In this document: piece after piece, positions 18,713 through 27,796 of the stretch
Numbering within the stretch: the stretch's first letter is position 1
Layout: the number at the start of each line of letters is the position of its first letter
NCBI GenBank assembly: GCA_018675575.1
Contig: JABGXW010000026.1
Location: forward strand, 1 to 45,653
DNA from: Bacteriovoracaceae bacterium
GTDB taxonomy: Bacteria; Bdellovibrionota; Bacteriovoracia; Bacteriovoracales; Bacteriovoracaceae
Direction: 5' to 3'
DNA length: 45,653 nt
Translations under genes and position numbers: made by a program
The notes under the pieces: generated by a model
Seen by the model: only the letters and a program-made list of their open reading frames with translations
Told to the model about the DNA's origin: nothing
The model's database searches: none

Positions 18713-19912
18713 ATGAAAAGATTAATTAAGGTTAACGTATACATTTTCCTATTAGGATTAATTTCAAATCCAGCATACTCACAACAAGAAAACCTTGTTT
18801 ATCGACCTTTTGGAGAAATTATAGGTTTTAAGGCCTATGAGATCGAACTAAGCGCTAGTCAATTTAGTTCAACATCACGAATTGATGAGAAAGGAGTTGA
18901 ACAAGTTTTCATCAACTCTCAGGACTTCTTACTTCAAGAAGGGAATATGACGTTGCGATATGGGATAGGGGACAAACTTGAAGTTAGACTAGGATCTCGA
19001 TTTCGTGGCATCTTTAACACCACAATTGTAGGTGAACAGGTGCAAAATATCGGAATTGATTCTGTTTTAGCCGGTATTAAATATAAGCTTGATAAAAAGG
19101 TGGGTTCTCCATGGAATTTTTCATTAGATGCTCAACTTAGGCAATCCTCTCATTCTAACTCTGATTATGTTCCTGGAACGGCACCAATAGATGTTGTAGT
19201 ATTAGGTGATTCTGGAAACACAATTACTGCAGGAGTTAGCTTTTCTAGAATGTATGGTACAGTAACTCATTTTAATCTTTATACTGCTTTTAATTTACCT
19301 CCTAATTCTCAGAGTCAGGAAATTCTGTATGATTCACAAATTGCTTTTGCTTGGACAAAATGGGCATTAGTATTTGGCGTAGAAGGAATTTATTCTTTAA
19401 AAACTGATGATTTTTATAACGATGCCATTTCAAAACCTGCTGTATCTAGGGGGGAAACATATTTGTTTAATAGTATAAATCGCGAATTTGCAGCACCCTA
19501 TTTCATGATTAATAAAGCTTTTACCAAATGGAAAATTGGTTTCAAAGCGCGATCAATCGTCATGGGTGTTAGTACCGATTTGGGAACTGAGATGGGAATA
19601 TATATCACATGGAACTCTCAAGGTGTGACTTTTGCAGATAGAAAAATAGGTAAATTTAAGGAATATGACATTGAGGCCACTGTTATTAAAATTTCACCAA
19701 GAGGAAAATTTATAAAAATCGATCATGGGCTTTCGCATGATATTGATAAGGGGAGTCGTTTTGATATATTTCAATCCGATTATTTTGGAGGCAATGTGTT
19801 AGTTGGTTATGGTGTTGTTTATCAGGTAGGCGCTGATTGGGCCATTATTAAACTCCTAAAGAAATATGCAGACATAAAAATAATAAAAGGGTTTACTGCT
19901 AGAGGCTATTGA
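18713..19912 (+). CDS. Exported protein, predicted outer-membrane barrel with C-terminal small domain
   Basis: 399 aa with a signal peptide ending near NPAYSQ. Residues 40-310 are strand-rich with alternating aromatic residues (MTLRYGIGDKLEVRLGSRF, IAFAWTKWALVFGVEG), as in outer-membrane barrels. The last 80 residues form a different, compact-looking domain (VIKISPRGKFIKIDHGLSHD, then KGSRFDIFQ) that resembles small beta domains of flagellar FlgT-type C-termini. It follows the kinase-like gene by 43 bp on the same strand. Function unknown. Confidence 0.6.
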   Translation: MKRLIKVNVYIFLLGLISNPAYSQQENLVYRPFGEIIGFKAYEIELSASQFSSTSRIDEKGVEQVFINSQDFLLQEGNMTLRYGIGDKLEVRLGSRFRGIFNTTIVGEQVQNIGIDSVLAGIKYKLDKKVGSPWNFSLDAQLRQSSHSNSDYVPGTAPIDVVVLGDSGNTITAGVSFSRMYGTVTHFNLYTAFNLPPNSQSQEILYDSQIAFAWTKWALVFGVEGIYSLKTDDFYNDAISKPAVSRGETYLFNSINREFAAPYFMINKAFTKWKIGFKARSIVMGVSTDLGTEMGIYITWNSQGVTFADRKIGKFKEYDIEATVIKISPRGKFIKIDHGLSHDIDKGSRFDIFQSDYFGGNVLVGYGVVYQVGADWAIIKLLKKYADIKIIKGFTARGY

Positions 19913-20018
19913 CCGAGTAATTAGATTTGGTTGTAAAAAAAAATTACTAACTGTTGTAAGTTCAATAAGTTAAGGTACAATAAATTTATATTAATAATAA
20001 CAAACTAAGGAAATGTTC

Positions 20019-20780
20019 ATGAGGAACCTCCTCTTCAAAAATCTAATCATAATTTTTTCAATGATTTTACTGAATAATGTTTTTGCAAAATCATTCACAA
20101 GTCAATATTGCCAATTTGAATTACCTCCGGGCTGGGAATGTGCACTTGAAGGTACTGAATGGGTTTGTCAGTCCTCAAATAAAGACCGAAAAAAAGAAGC
20201 AATTATCATTTTGGCCGCCAAGATTAGGGGTTCTCAAGACTCTCTTGATCAATATATGGCCTATTTAAAAAAGCCTAAAACATTCATTCTTCCAGGGGGA
20301 AAAACACAAGTTTCCGAAGCAAAATATTCAAATAGAAAAACAATTAATGGGCAAAATTGGATTGATTCACTTCATATGGCCTCAGAAGTACCCGGTTTTT
20401 ACACAAGATATCTCGCAACAGTTAAAGAAGATTTAGGTGTTGCGGTGACCTTCTCTGTTGCAAAAGATCATTATGAATCCTATCGAGGCGTATTTGAAAG
20501 AGTTATTGCTACTCTAAAAGTATTTAGGCAAAAAGCTGAATCAAATGCAAATTATAATTTAAAGAATAAAGACGAAAACTTGCTTGGGGATGATGGTACT
20601 TTTATTCCTGATGGAGTTACTTCTGACGTTGGTTATCAAAAGCGACGAAAGAAAGGTTCTGGCACTTCAACTGAAGATCTTATGATTTATGGTGTGATTG
20701 CTGCTGTTGGAATTGGTTTTGCTCTGAAAAAACTTAAGGGTGGCCCAGGTAAAAAGAAAAAAAAGAAAAAGAAAAAATAA
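20019..20780 (+). CDS. Exported protein with C-terminal membrane anchor and poly-Lys tail
   Basis: About 253 residues. ATG 20019 is preferred over ATG 20013 because AGGA lies seven bases upstream and it gives a clean signal peptide (hydrophobic, ending near NNVFA). The mature domain has two early Cys residues (QYCQFELPPGWECALEGTEW) and a mixed alpha/beta fold. Near the end a hydrophobic segment (LMIYGVIAAVGIGFAL) is followed by GGPGKKKKKKKKK, a topogenic positive tail that would keep the C-terminus in the cytoplasm. An intrinsic terminator follows directly. No family recognised. Confidence 0.65.
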   Translation: MRNLLFKNLIIIFSMILLNNVFAKSFTSQYCQFELPPGWECALEGTEWVCQSSNKDRKKEAIIILAAKIRGSQDSLDQYMAYLKKPKTFILPGGKTQVSEAKYSNRKTINGQNWIDSLHMASEVPGFYTRYLATVKEDLGVAVTFSVAKDHYESYRGVFERVIATLKVFRQKAESNANYNLKNKDENLLGDDGTFIPDGVTSDVGYQKRRKKGSGTSTEDLMIYGVIAAVGIGFALKKLKGGPGKKKKKKKKK

Positions 20781-20799
20781 TTTAGAGATATAAATAATT

Positions 20800-20824
20800 A
20801 AGCCTCCGTAAGGAGGCTTTTTTG
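20800..20824 (+). terminator. Intrinsic terminator
   Basis: AAGCCTCC and GGAGGCTT pair over a 4-base loop and are followed by a run of T. It ends the poly-Lys protein gene and separates it from the convergent large exported protein. Confidence 0.9.
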
Positions 20825-20858
20825 TAAGAGTAAAATGTCTGAGTAAATCTATTTCACA

Positions 20859-22820
20859 TCAATTACCATCGGGAATTCCATTTTCATCAAAAAAGTTTGG
20901 ATAGGCAGACTTCAAATATCTTGTAGTAATAATCTTAAAGATATTTTCTTCAGCTCTATCTGAAATATCTGCCTGGAACATATCACCTGCATTCATAGAA
21001 TTTGCTAAGTCATCAGGATTAATTCCGCCATCAGATACTTCACCTTCTTCATCATCTTCTAAGAAAAATCCCATTGAATTATTTTTTTTGCTTTTCTTTT
21101 TTGCACTGGCAACTTTTTGACCTTTCATTTTTTTAGTTGCAACACCTCCTTTCTTTTTTGATTTTCCTGAACTTTTTGCAGGGGCAATACTTGCAAGGGC
21201 CTGTGCCTGAGAAGGGCTTAATGCATTTAATCCCTTTTTAACTGCAGTATTAAACACTCCTTGAAACTTTTTTTCAGCTTGATCAAAATTAACAGGATTT
21301 TGGCCACTAGCTTGTCTTTGAGAATTAAATTTATCGTTTACTTTTCGTCTAAGCTTTCCAAGCTTTCCAACGGAATTACCCATAGCAGCTCCTGATGCTT
21401 GTGCACCACTTAGGTCTCCACTAAACAAAGAGTTTGCCGAGTCATTAAACATACTCAATGGTTGATTCATGATCCCATTTCCTCCGAAACCTTGAAAATT
21501 TAAAGTAGGAACCTCTGTTTTTTTGCAATTGTTTGCTTTTTTACAAAGACAATTCTGATCTCTTTTTAATTGCCCTTTATCTCCAGTGAAGCAAGTTGTT
21601 ATTTCTGGGGCAGTGTCAACTTCTGTGAATGAACTTGCTGCATTTCCTTGATTTATAGTTTGAATTCCTCCACTCATTTGTATTCCACCAGTTATTTGTT
21701 GATTTAACTTTGAGGCTAAAGATCTGTATTGTTCTGCTCTTTCATCTAAGTCTTCTGCAGCACCTCGAACCAGAGTACTGGCTAAAAATCCTATTCTTGA
21801 AAATGCATGATACCAAACTGCTCTTACTAACCCATGTTCTTTAAACCCAGCCATTAAGGTTGTAGATAAAGCTTCTCCAGCAACTGTTACAACAATTATA
21901 GCAGCAGCAGCGCCTCCCACTAATCCTGAAAGAACTCCCGCATCTGCTGCTTCTGATGATGGCATAATAAAGTTTAAAACTTGTTCGAAAGTATTTTTTT
22001 CTAACTTACTAAGTTGATTTAACTGTTGTTTTTCTAAGTTTTTATAAAAATCATGGGTATCTGACTTAGCATAAAATAATTGATTGCTTTGCTTACATTG
22101 AGTTTCAGAAAATAACTTTTTATCAAATAAATGATTATTTATATTTTCATCGTAGGTTAGAAATTCTTCATTATGAAAAATATTAAATTGTTCTTTTTGT
22201 TTCTTATAAGTCCAAGAACCAGTACATTTTTCATCAAATGCTGCCCCAAGAAGTGTTGCTGAACTTTTAATCGACTCAATAATAGCTGCTGCTGCAGCAA
22301 CTGCAAACACTATTGCAGCGTTTCGTGATAGGTCGGCTTTTTTATGGGCCGCATCTGCTGCTTTATCTGTTTCATTTGCAGCAGCTCCTAGGGCCTCCAT
22401 TTGAGCATCTAATTCATTATTTTGATAGATCACCATTTCTTGATCGGAGCCTTCAACAAATTTACCCATATTCAATAATTCCATTGCGACATAATAGAGT
22501 GCGCCTGCTCCGTAGACATAAGTCGATGCCTTCTTGGGGCAAAGCTTAATAATATTTGGTGCCATAAGACCAATTACTATCATTTGAATGGCCGTAAAAA
22601 TATGTCCAGATACTAAGCTTGGGTTTTTTATTTCATTTTCTTGTCTCTGTGTCCCATGGGAGGCATCCGCCTCTAAAAAACTACCTCTAATAACGCCAGT
22701 TCCTGGATTTGTTGTGGCCTGTGGTGTTGGCGTAGGGTCTTCGGCATACACAAATGATCCTTGTAGAACTTGGAGTTGAATGAGGGAAAAACAGATAAGA
22801 AACACTTTCAAAAACTTCAT
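20859..22820 (-). CDS. Large exported/membrane protein of unknown function
   Basis: 653 aa with a signal peptide ending near FVYAED and a Pro/Thr-rich start to the mature part. Further hydrophobic segments occur near residues 72-95, 105-118, 168-187 and 295-320, the last two very Ala-rich. A Cys cluster (CLCKKANNC) is at about 420-435. The C-terminal third is Gly/Ala/Ser-rich, then Lys-rich (KKKGGVATKKMKGQK), then acidic. Such a low-complexity tail suggests a surface or envelope-spanning protein. No known domain seen. Confidence 0.65.
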   Translation of the reverse strand: MKFLKVFLICFSLIQLQVLQGSFVYAEDPTPTPQATTNPGTGVIRGSFLEADASHGTQRQENEIKNPSLVSGHIFTAIQMIVIGLMAPNIIKLCPKKASTYVYGAGALYYVAMELLNMGKFVEGSDQEMVIYQNNELDAQMEALGAAANETDKAADAAHKKADLSRNAAIVFAVAAAAAIIESIKSSATLLGAAFDEKCTGSWTYKKQKEQFNIFHNEEFLTYDENINNHLFDKKLFSETQCKQSNQLFYAKSDTHDFYKNLEKQQLNQLSKLEKNTFEQVLNFIMPSSEAADAGVLSGLVGGAAAAIIVVTVAGEALSTTLMAGFKEHGLVRAVWYHAFSRIGFLASTLVRGAAEDLDERAEQYRSLASKLNQQITGGIQMSGGIQTINQGNAASSFTEVDTAPEITTCFTGDKGQLKRDQNCLCKKANNCKKTEVPTLNFQGFGGNGIMNQPLSMFNDSANSLFSGDLSGAQASGAAMGNSVGKLGKLRRKVNDKFNSQRQASGQNPVNFDQAEKKFQGVFNTAVKKGLNALSPSQAQALASIAPAKSSGKSKKKGGVATKKMKGQKVASAKKKSKKNNSMGFFLEDDEEGEVSDGGINPDDLANSMNAGDMFQADISDRAEENIFKIITTRYLKSAYPNFFDENGIPDGN

Positions 22821-23009
22821 ATAGAACTCGTTTTAGTTATAGTCGTATAGATTAGTTAACTTATCGACTTAAGTGATCTTGGTCTTTATACTCTTATTAT
22901 AAATCAAGATCTTATATTGTTGATTAAAATAGACTGATACCTCTCTAACTACTCAAAATAATGAGATTCTTTATGACTTCAGATATATTTAAACGCCCTA
23001 AAACTATGG

Positions 23010-25139
23010 CTAATGGATCAATTGATAAGATTGTAAAAGATTTGAGATTTTTTCAGCATGATCTAAATGAACGTTATGTGAGGCATGATCAACTTTATAC
23101 ACATTTAAAAGAGATTCACTTTCATATAATTCTACAAACAATCTATCGAGATCACCAATGATAAAATGCTTATTCTTCCCCGTAATGTGCTTTCTGCAAT
23201 TCTCTTGATGAGCTAATGACATTAATGAGAGACCTTTTGCAAAACGATGAATTTGGTCGATTGATAATGTTTGTATTTTATTTTTGATTAGACCTTTATA
23301 GTTTTTAGATTGTTTAATATTACAAAAAACGTCTCTATCGTACCATTTCTCTAAAAATAATTGATAGTCATAAATAGAGTCTAGGGCCAAAAGCATAAGT
23401 GATAATTCTTTATCTTTTACTAGGCGGTCATATTTCATATCTTTTGAAATAAGACCTATATGAGCCGATTCAAATACATATTGGTGAAGGTGTGAAAAAG
23501 CTTGCAATTGGGATAATGACGATAGAAGCATTCTTCCACCTAAAGAATAACCGTAGATGAGCATTTTTTCTTGCGAGAGAATTGAAAGTAATTCACTTAG
23601 TTTTGATGCGACATCCTTAAAACTTTTGAAGTTATGATAATTTGTCTTTCCATGACCTGGCAGATTAAGAGATAAAATATCATAAATTGAATTGTCAAAA
23701 AAATGGTCATTAGAATCTCCCATAAATCCATGTATAAAAATAACTAATGGTTTCAGTTCTGAGTTTGAACTTTGTTGATAAGAAAAGTCAAACTCAGAAT
23801 GTGTTCTTAAAAAATCAATAAGAACTTGTCTACGTAAATAGGTTCTATTAACTTTTAAGTTTTTATATGGAAATTGATCGAGATAAAGATAATGTTTTGG
23901 TCGCTTAAATTTTGGGAAAGTTGCAACTTTTAATTTATCTAATAAGTGGACATTTGTACTTCTTATGGCCGCGATTGGAACTTCTCCCCATTTTTTATCG
24001 AAGATTTTATAAATCTCGACATCGTCATCACTTAATGTCGTATTTTCTACAATGAAATTTTTTATTTCAAAAGGTGAGATTTTCTTTCCTCCTGAATTTA
24101 TAATTTGGTCTGTTCTTTCTATTGAAATAATTTCGTTATTTAGATTTAATGTTGCAACATCTTGTGTTTGATAAGGACCTTTTTGGCGAGCAACAAACTC
24201 ACCTCTTTTCATTATGCCGATATAGAGACATGGGCCTTCAATAGAAATTCTTTTTTCGCAATCTAATAATAATCTTTTATTTAAAAGCGATTTACCAAGG
24301 TGAAAGCTTTTTGAGTCAGGAGCAGAGGCGATAACTTGTGCACAAGTTTCAGTTTGTCCATAGCTTAGAGAGATCTTTAGACCTTTTTCTTTCGCTTGCA
24401 TGTAAATATCTTCTGAGAGGCGAGATCCTCCCATTATAATCGCTTTAGATTGCTTTAGAATATTTATGGCAGCAGGATCTTTTAGAATGTCGGATAGTTG
24501 CTTTGGCACTAGAGAAATATAATCGGCATGATTCTCTATGTAATCTTTCCAAGTTTTTACTTTTGTAATAATTATGCCTGCAGAAAAATAAGCTCTTAAG
24601 ACGGACATCAGTCCACCTATGTGATGAGGCGCAATTGTTAAAAAACTAGTCTCGCCTTTGATCATATTGTAAAATTTTATTGAGCTATGAGCTGATAATT
24701 TAAGAGCATCAAATGAATGGACAACGAGTTTTGGGAATCCCTCAGAACCTGAAGTTAAAAGGATGACGGCCTTTTCTGAGAGCTTTGACTTTGGACAATC
24801 AAATGTAGCATCATTTTTAATCTGTTCAAACGTATCTATAGGATTGAGCTTAGTTCCAGCTGCTGTTAAAATTTCTTTTTGTATATGTTGATGATCTTTT
24901 GAAATCAGTAGTGCTGTTTTACCGATATACCATACAGCAAAGGTATTTAGTAAAAAGTCAAAGTCTTCATTATATTCTAAGGCAATAATATTTGAGTTTA
25001 AGTTTTTTGGATTACTTAATAAATGAATTGCCTTTAACTTCACACAACCAAAAAATTCTTCGTAGCTATAATCTTTGTTTTTATGTCTTACAAAGATTGT
25101 ATTTGAAAATGTTTGAAAAGGGGCAAAAAAATCATTCAT
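23010..25139 (-). CDS. MenE-MenH fusion: o-succinylbenzoate-CoA ligase + SHCHC synthase
   Basis: 709 aa. Residues 1-440 form an ANL adenylating enzyme: ILLTSGSEGFPK (127-137), SYGQTETC (259-266), Asp327 in YQTQD, ERTDQIINSGGKK (341-353), and the C-terminal Lys429 in PYKNLKVNR. Residues 463-709 are an alpha/beta hydrolase: IHGFMGD (469-475), LPGHG, nucleophile Ser532 in GYSLGGR, acid in GDLD (Asp663/665) and His688 in HASHNVH, the triad arrangement of MenH. The two halves are joined in one frame by a short linker. MenH eliminates pyruvate from SEPHCHC (step 3) and MenE activates o-succinylbenzoate with CoA (step 5); MenC acts between them. The other men genes are at 31-36.6 kb. Confidence 0.88.
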   Translation of the reverse strand: MNDFFAPFQTFSNTIFVRHKNKDYSYEEFFGCVKLKAIHLLSNPKNLNSNIIALEYNEDFDFLLNTFAVWYIGKTALLISKDHQHIQKEILTAAGTKLNPIDTFEQIKNDATFDCPKSKLSEKAVILLTSGSEGFPKLVVHSFDALKLSAHSSIKFYNMIKGETSFLTIAPHHIGGLMSVLRAYFSAGIIITKVKTWKDYIENHADYISLVPKQLSDILKDPAAINILKQSKAIIMGGSRLSEDIYMQAKEKGLKISLSYGQTETCAQVIASAPDSKSFHLGKSLLNKRLLLDCEKRISIEGPCLYIGIMKRGEFVARQKGPYQTQDVATLNLNNEIISIERTDQIINSGGKKISPFEIKNFIVENTTLSDDDVEIYKIFDKKWGEVPIAAIRSTNVHLLDKLKVATFPKFKRPKHYLYLDQFPYKNLKVNRTYLRRQVLIDFLRTHSEFDFSYQQSSNSELKPLVIFIHGFMGDSNDHFFDNSIYDILSLNLPGHGKTNYHNFKSFKDVASKLSELLSILSQEKMLIYGYSLGGRMLLSSLSQLQAFSHLHQYVFESAHIGLISKDMKYDRLVKDKELSLMLLALDSIYDYQLFLEKWYDRDVFCNIKQSKNYKGLIKNKIQTLSIDQIHRFAKGLSLMSLAHQENCRKHITGKNKHFIIGDLDRLFVELYESESLLNVYKVDHASHNVHLDHAEKISNLLQSYQLIH

Positions 25140-25217
25140 TTAAAAATAAACTTAACTGATTCCAACTCTCTGTGTCTAGTTTATTATACCCATTTTAAAC
25201 TTCTTTTAGAGAATTAA

Positions 25218-25874
25218 TTAGAAATATCGAAAAAGACCGACTACCACTCCTGCAATATTAAATTGCCCTGAGCTTCTATTAATCAGGATGGGAGACATTG
25301 TGGAGTTTGCAGGGTGAAGTTCGATCATATTTTTTTTCTGATGAAACTTCTTAACAGTTGCTTCTCCATCTATAACGGCAACGACAGTTTCACCATTTTT
25401 GGCCTCTTCTTGATGTCGACAGATGATCAGGTCATTTTCAAAGATACCATCTTCAATCATAGATTCACCTTTAATTTTTAAGGCATAATAGCGATGTCTA
25501 CCAGTAATCATATTTCTTGGTATAGAGACAGTATCATCAGGATTTTCTATCGCCTCTATAGGAATTCCAGCGGCCACGTTTCCAAGAAGAGGTATTATCA
25601 CAGAGCTTTCATCTATACTTGTTTGTTTTTGATTCTCTAAATGAGAAGGGACCTTATTATCACCATTTTGAACAACCTTTAGTCCTCTTCGTGCGTTCCA
25701 ATCGGTTTGTAAATAACCATCATTGGTTAGATATTTTATATAGCGTTGAACAGAGCCAAAGCTTTTAAAACCAAAATGCTCTTTAATCTCTTTCTGAGTG
25801 GGGGAATAACCATACTCTTGTGTGTAGGAAATGACATAGTCTAAGATTTCTTTTTGTTTTTTTGTTATACTCAT
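25218..25874 (-). CDS. lexA: LexA SOS repressor/autoprotease
   Basis: 218 aa. An N-terminal winged helix (SPTQKEIKEHFGFKSFGSVQRY) is followed by a linker and the S24 domain: cleavage bond Ala102-Gly103 in GNVAAGIP, catalytic Ser138 in KGESMIEDGI and Lys175 in EATVKKF. It represses SOS genes and self-cleaves when RecA is activated. The recognition helix region differs from that of E. coli LexA, so a lineage-specific operator is expected. It is divergent from the MscS gene; two direct repeats lie just upstream of its ATG. Confidence 0.95.
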   Translation of the reverse strand: MSITKKQKEILDYVISYTQEYGYSPTQKEIKEHFGFKSFGSVQRYIKYLTNDGYLQTDWNARRGLKVVQNGDNKVPSHLENQKQTSIDESSVIIPLLGNVAAGIPIEAIENPDDTVSIPRNMITGRHRYYALKIKGESMIEDGIFENDLIICRHQEEAKNGETVVAVIDGEATVKKFHQKKNMIELHPANSTMSPILINRSSGQFNIAGVVVGLFRYF

Positions 25875-25884
25875 GCTTTTATTA

Positions 25885-25905
25885 TTGCGTAAGTTTTGCG
25901 TAAGT
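25885..25905. promoter_or_regulatory. Two 10-bp direct repeats upstream of lexA, candidate operator
   Basis: TTGCGTAAGT occurs at 25885-25894 and 25896-25905, one helical turn apart. Each unit contains the near-palindrome TTGCGTAA. They lie 10 bp upstream of the lexA ATG, where a self-regulating repressor would bind. The published-style Bdellovibrio box TTAC-N3-GTAA is not present as such. Confidence 0.5.
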
Positions 25906-25919
25906 CAAGTCTTTTTTTG

Positions 25920-26765
25920 ATGGGGGGATTTTTGGAACATTATTTTGAATTAATAAGAAATGAGATTAGTGCTGGCCGAATTATTATCACTATTAGTGTT
26001 CTTATGATTGCATTTTTATTACGTTTTATTATTTTCAGAGTTCTTAATAATAGTGAAACCATCTTACGTGAAAATAAAAGAAAGATCATGGTTAATACCT
26101 CATCTTTTATGTCGTTTTTTGTTGTCTTAGGTCTTTTATTTATATGGTCGTCTGAACTAAGAACATTAGCATTTTCTGTAGCTGCTTTAGGTGTGGCCTT
26201 TGTTCTCGCCACTAAAGAATTAATTGCAAGTTTCACAGGTTCTATTTATAAAGCATCCAATAATGTTTGCTCTGTAGGGGACAGAATTGAGGTTAAAGGG
26301 GTGAGGGGGGATATTATTGATCGCTCTGTAATGGCCACAAAGATCATGGAAATAGGGCCTGGACATGATACAAATTATTATACTGGAAGAATAATTACAA
26401 TCCCAAATTCCGTTTTTTTAACTGAAATGATTAAGAATGAATCGGCCTTAGGAAAATTCTGTCTTCACACTTTTAGAGTGATTATTGATAATACCGATGA
26501 ATGGCAATCAGCTTATGATATTTTACTAGAAGAGGCAGAAAATGAATGCAAGCAATATATAGATGAGGCCAGTGTTTATGTTGATAAAATACAATCTAAG
26601 AATAATTTAGAGACTCCCATAATCGGGCCACAAGTTGTCATCAAGTTCAATTCTCATAAAGAAATACTCCTTATTTTAAGAATCACCATTCCTTTAAAAA
26701 AGATGATTGAGATAGAACAAAATATTAAGAGAAACTTCCTTACTCGCTTCAAATCTCATAATTAA
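25920..26765 (+). CDS. MscS-family mechanosensitive channel
   Basis: About 281 residues. N-terminal membrane helices are followed by the pore helix VAALGVAFVLATKELIASFTG and the beta domain CSVGDRIEVKGVRGDIIDR, then VIDN and IPNS motifs, all typical of MscS. It would release solutes on hypo-osmotic shock. Starts: ATG 25920, or TTG 25932 which has GGGGGGA just upstream; the TTG at 25896 would overlap the lexA repeats and is unlikely. Confidence 0.88.
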   Translation: MGGFLEHYFELIRNEISAGRIIITISVLMIAFLLRFIIFRVLNNSETILRENKRKIMVNTSSFMSFFVVLGLLFIWSSELRTLAFSVAALGVAFVLATKELIASFTGSIYKASNNVCSVGDRIEVKGVRGDIIDRSVMATKIMEIGPGHDTNYYTGRIITIPNSVFLTEMIKNESALGKFCLHTFRVIIDNTDEWQSAYDILLEEAENECKQYIDEASVYVDKIQSKNNLETPIIGPQVVIKFNSHKEILLILRITIPLKKMIEIEQNIKRNFLTRFKSHN

Positions 26766-26865
26766 GTTCAACTATTTTAGAAATACAGATAGTTAATACA
26801 CTTTGCATTAGCATAGCTAATAGATAGTATAAGTTTGCCTGTAAGTAAATGTCATAAAGCATATA

Positions 26866-26894
26866 TTGACGGTATCCCTGTTGAGTCATAAATT
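26866..26894 (+). promoter_or_regulatory. Sigma-70-like promoter of the exported protein at 26942
   Basis: TTGACG (26866-26871), a 17-base spacer and TAAATT (26889-26894). It lies 48 bp before the ATG. A short inverted repeat ATTAGC-ATA-GCTAAT is further upstream at 26807-26821. Confidence 0.55.
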
Positions 26895-26941
26895 GCTGTC
26901 AGAATTAAAGAATAGAAATCGTCATCACAGGGAGAAGGGTC

Positions 26942-27715
26942 ATGAAATTAATTTCAAGAAATGTATTGTTAGCATTAATCCTATTAACGACCAGTTTTTT
27001 AACTACAAACCAAGTTATTGCAAGTGAGATTAAAAAACTAGACTTCGTACAAGAAGTTATTCCAGGGGCAATAGTTCCAGAAGACAAACATTTTACTGAA
27101 GATTATTACATCGTAAGTGAAGTGACAGTAGAAGAAATCGCCACTGATCCTAAAATCTTTAAAGAAATGAAAGAGGACCTACTTAATAGAGATGAGAAAG
27201 GGCTTGGTCAAATCATTATGATTGTAGATAAGCTTTTGGCCGTAGGTAAAAAAATCTGGGCAATTATTGAAGCAGGCCGACCGGTCTATACAAATAATTT
27301 TATGAGCGGCATAAGCGTACTTCCTAAAACTGATGATCCCGATTTCACATTTACCCAAATGGAAAATTGGAAAGCTCCAAAAGCTATAACTTACAGAGTA
27401 ACTTATAAAAATGGTTTTGGAATGAATGTCATTGAATTTGATTATACAACTATGTTTCAATATGCTGGAACGTACGATGGAAAGGGAGCCTATTTAACAG
27501 GAGTTACTGTAAAGGCCTCAAATGTTTCTGTTTCATGGGGATTTTCGTTTGATGCCAATACTAAATTAATGAATATAGCTAATCGAGGATCTAGTTCAAA
27601 TCCATTAGCTGGTGCAACATTACAAATTGATTATACTGCAAGTTCTGTCTTACGAACAATTTCTACTTCTGAGGCGTTTCATCTTACTGGAAAGGGCAAT
27701 ATAAGCAAATTTTAA
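26942..27715 (+). CDS. Exported protein of unknown function
   Basis: 257 aa with a signal peptide ending near NQVIAS; AAGGG lies four bases before the ATG. The mature part begins with helices (MKEDLLNRDEKGLGQIIM) and continues as a strand-rich domain (AITYRVTYKNGFGMNVIEFDY, VTVKASNVSVSWGFSF). No cysteine pair or known motif is seen. It has its own promoter and terminator, so it is a monocistronic unit. Confidence 0.65.
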   Translation: MKLISRNVLLALILLTTSFLTTNQVIASEIKKLDFVQEVIPGAIVPEDKHFTEDYYIVSEVTVEEIATDPKIFKEMKEDLLNRDEKGLGQIIMIVDKLLAVGKKIWAIIEAGRPVYTNNFMSGISVLPKTDDPDFTFTQMENWKAPKAITYRVTYKNGFGMNVIEFDYTTMFQYAGTYDGKGAYLTGVTVKASNVSVSWGFSFDANTKLMNIANRGSSSNPLAGATLQIDYTASSVLRTISTSEAFHLTGKGNISKF

Positions 27716-27738
27716 TTATTTAATGATATCAATATAAT

Positions 27739-27767
27739 AAAAGGGCCTTCTAAGAAGGCCCTTTTTA
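27739..27767 (+). terminator. Intrinsic terminator
   Basis: AAAAGGGCCTTC pairs with GAAGGCCCTTTT over a 3-base loop and runs into T-rich sequence. It ends the exported-protein gene 24 bp upstream. Confidence 0.92.
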
Positions 27768-27796
27768 TTTTCTACTCAAGCAATTAAACTATATAT

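Noticed and set aside
22961-23161. 66-codon plus-strand frame.
   Set aside because: Mostly antisense to the end of the MenE-MenH gene; no family signal.
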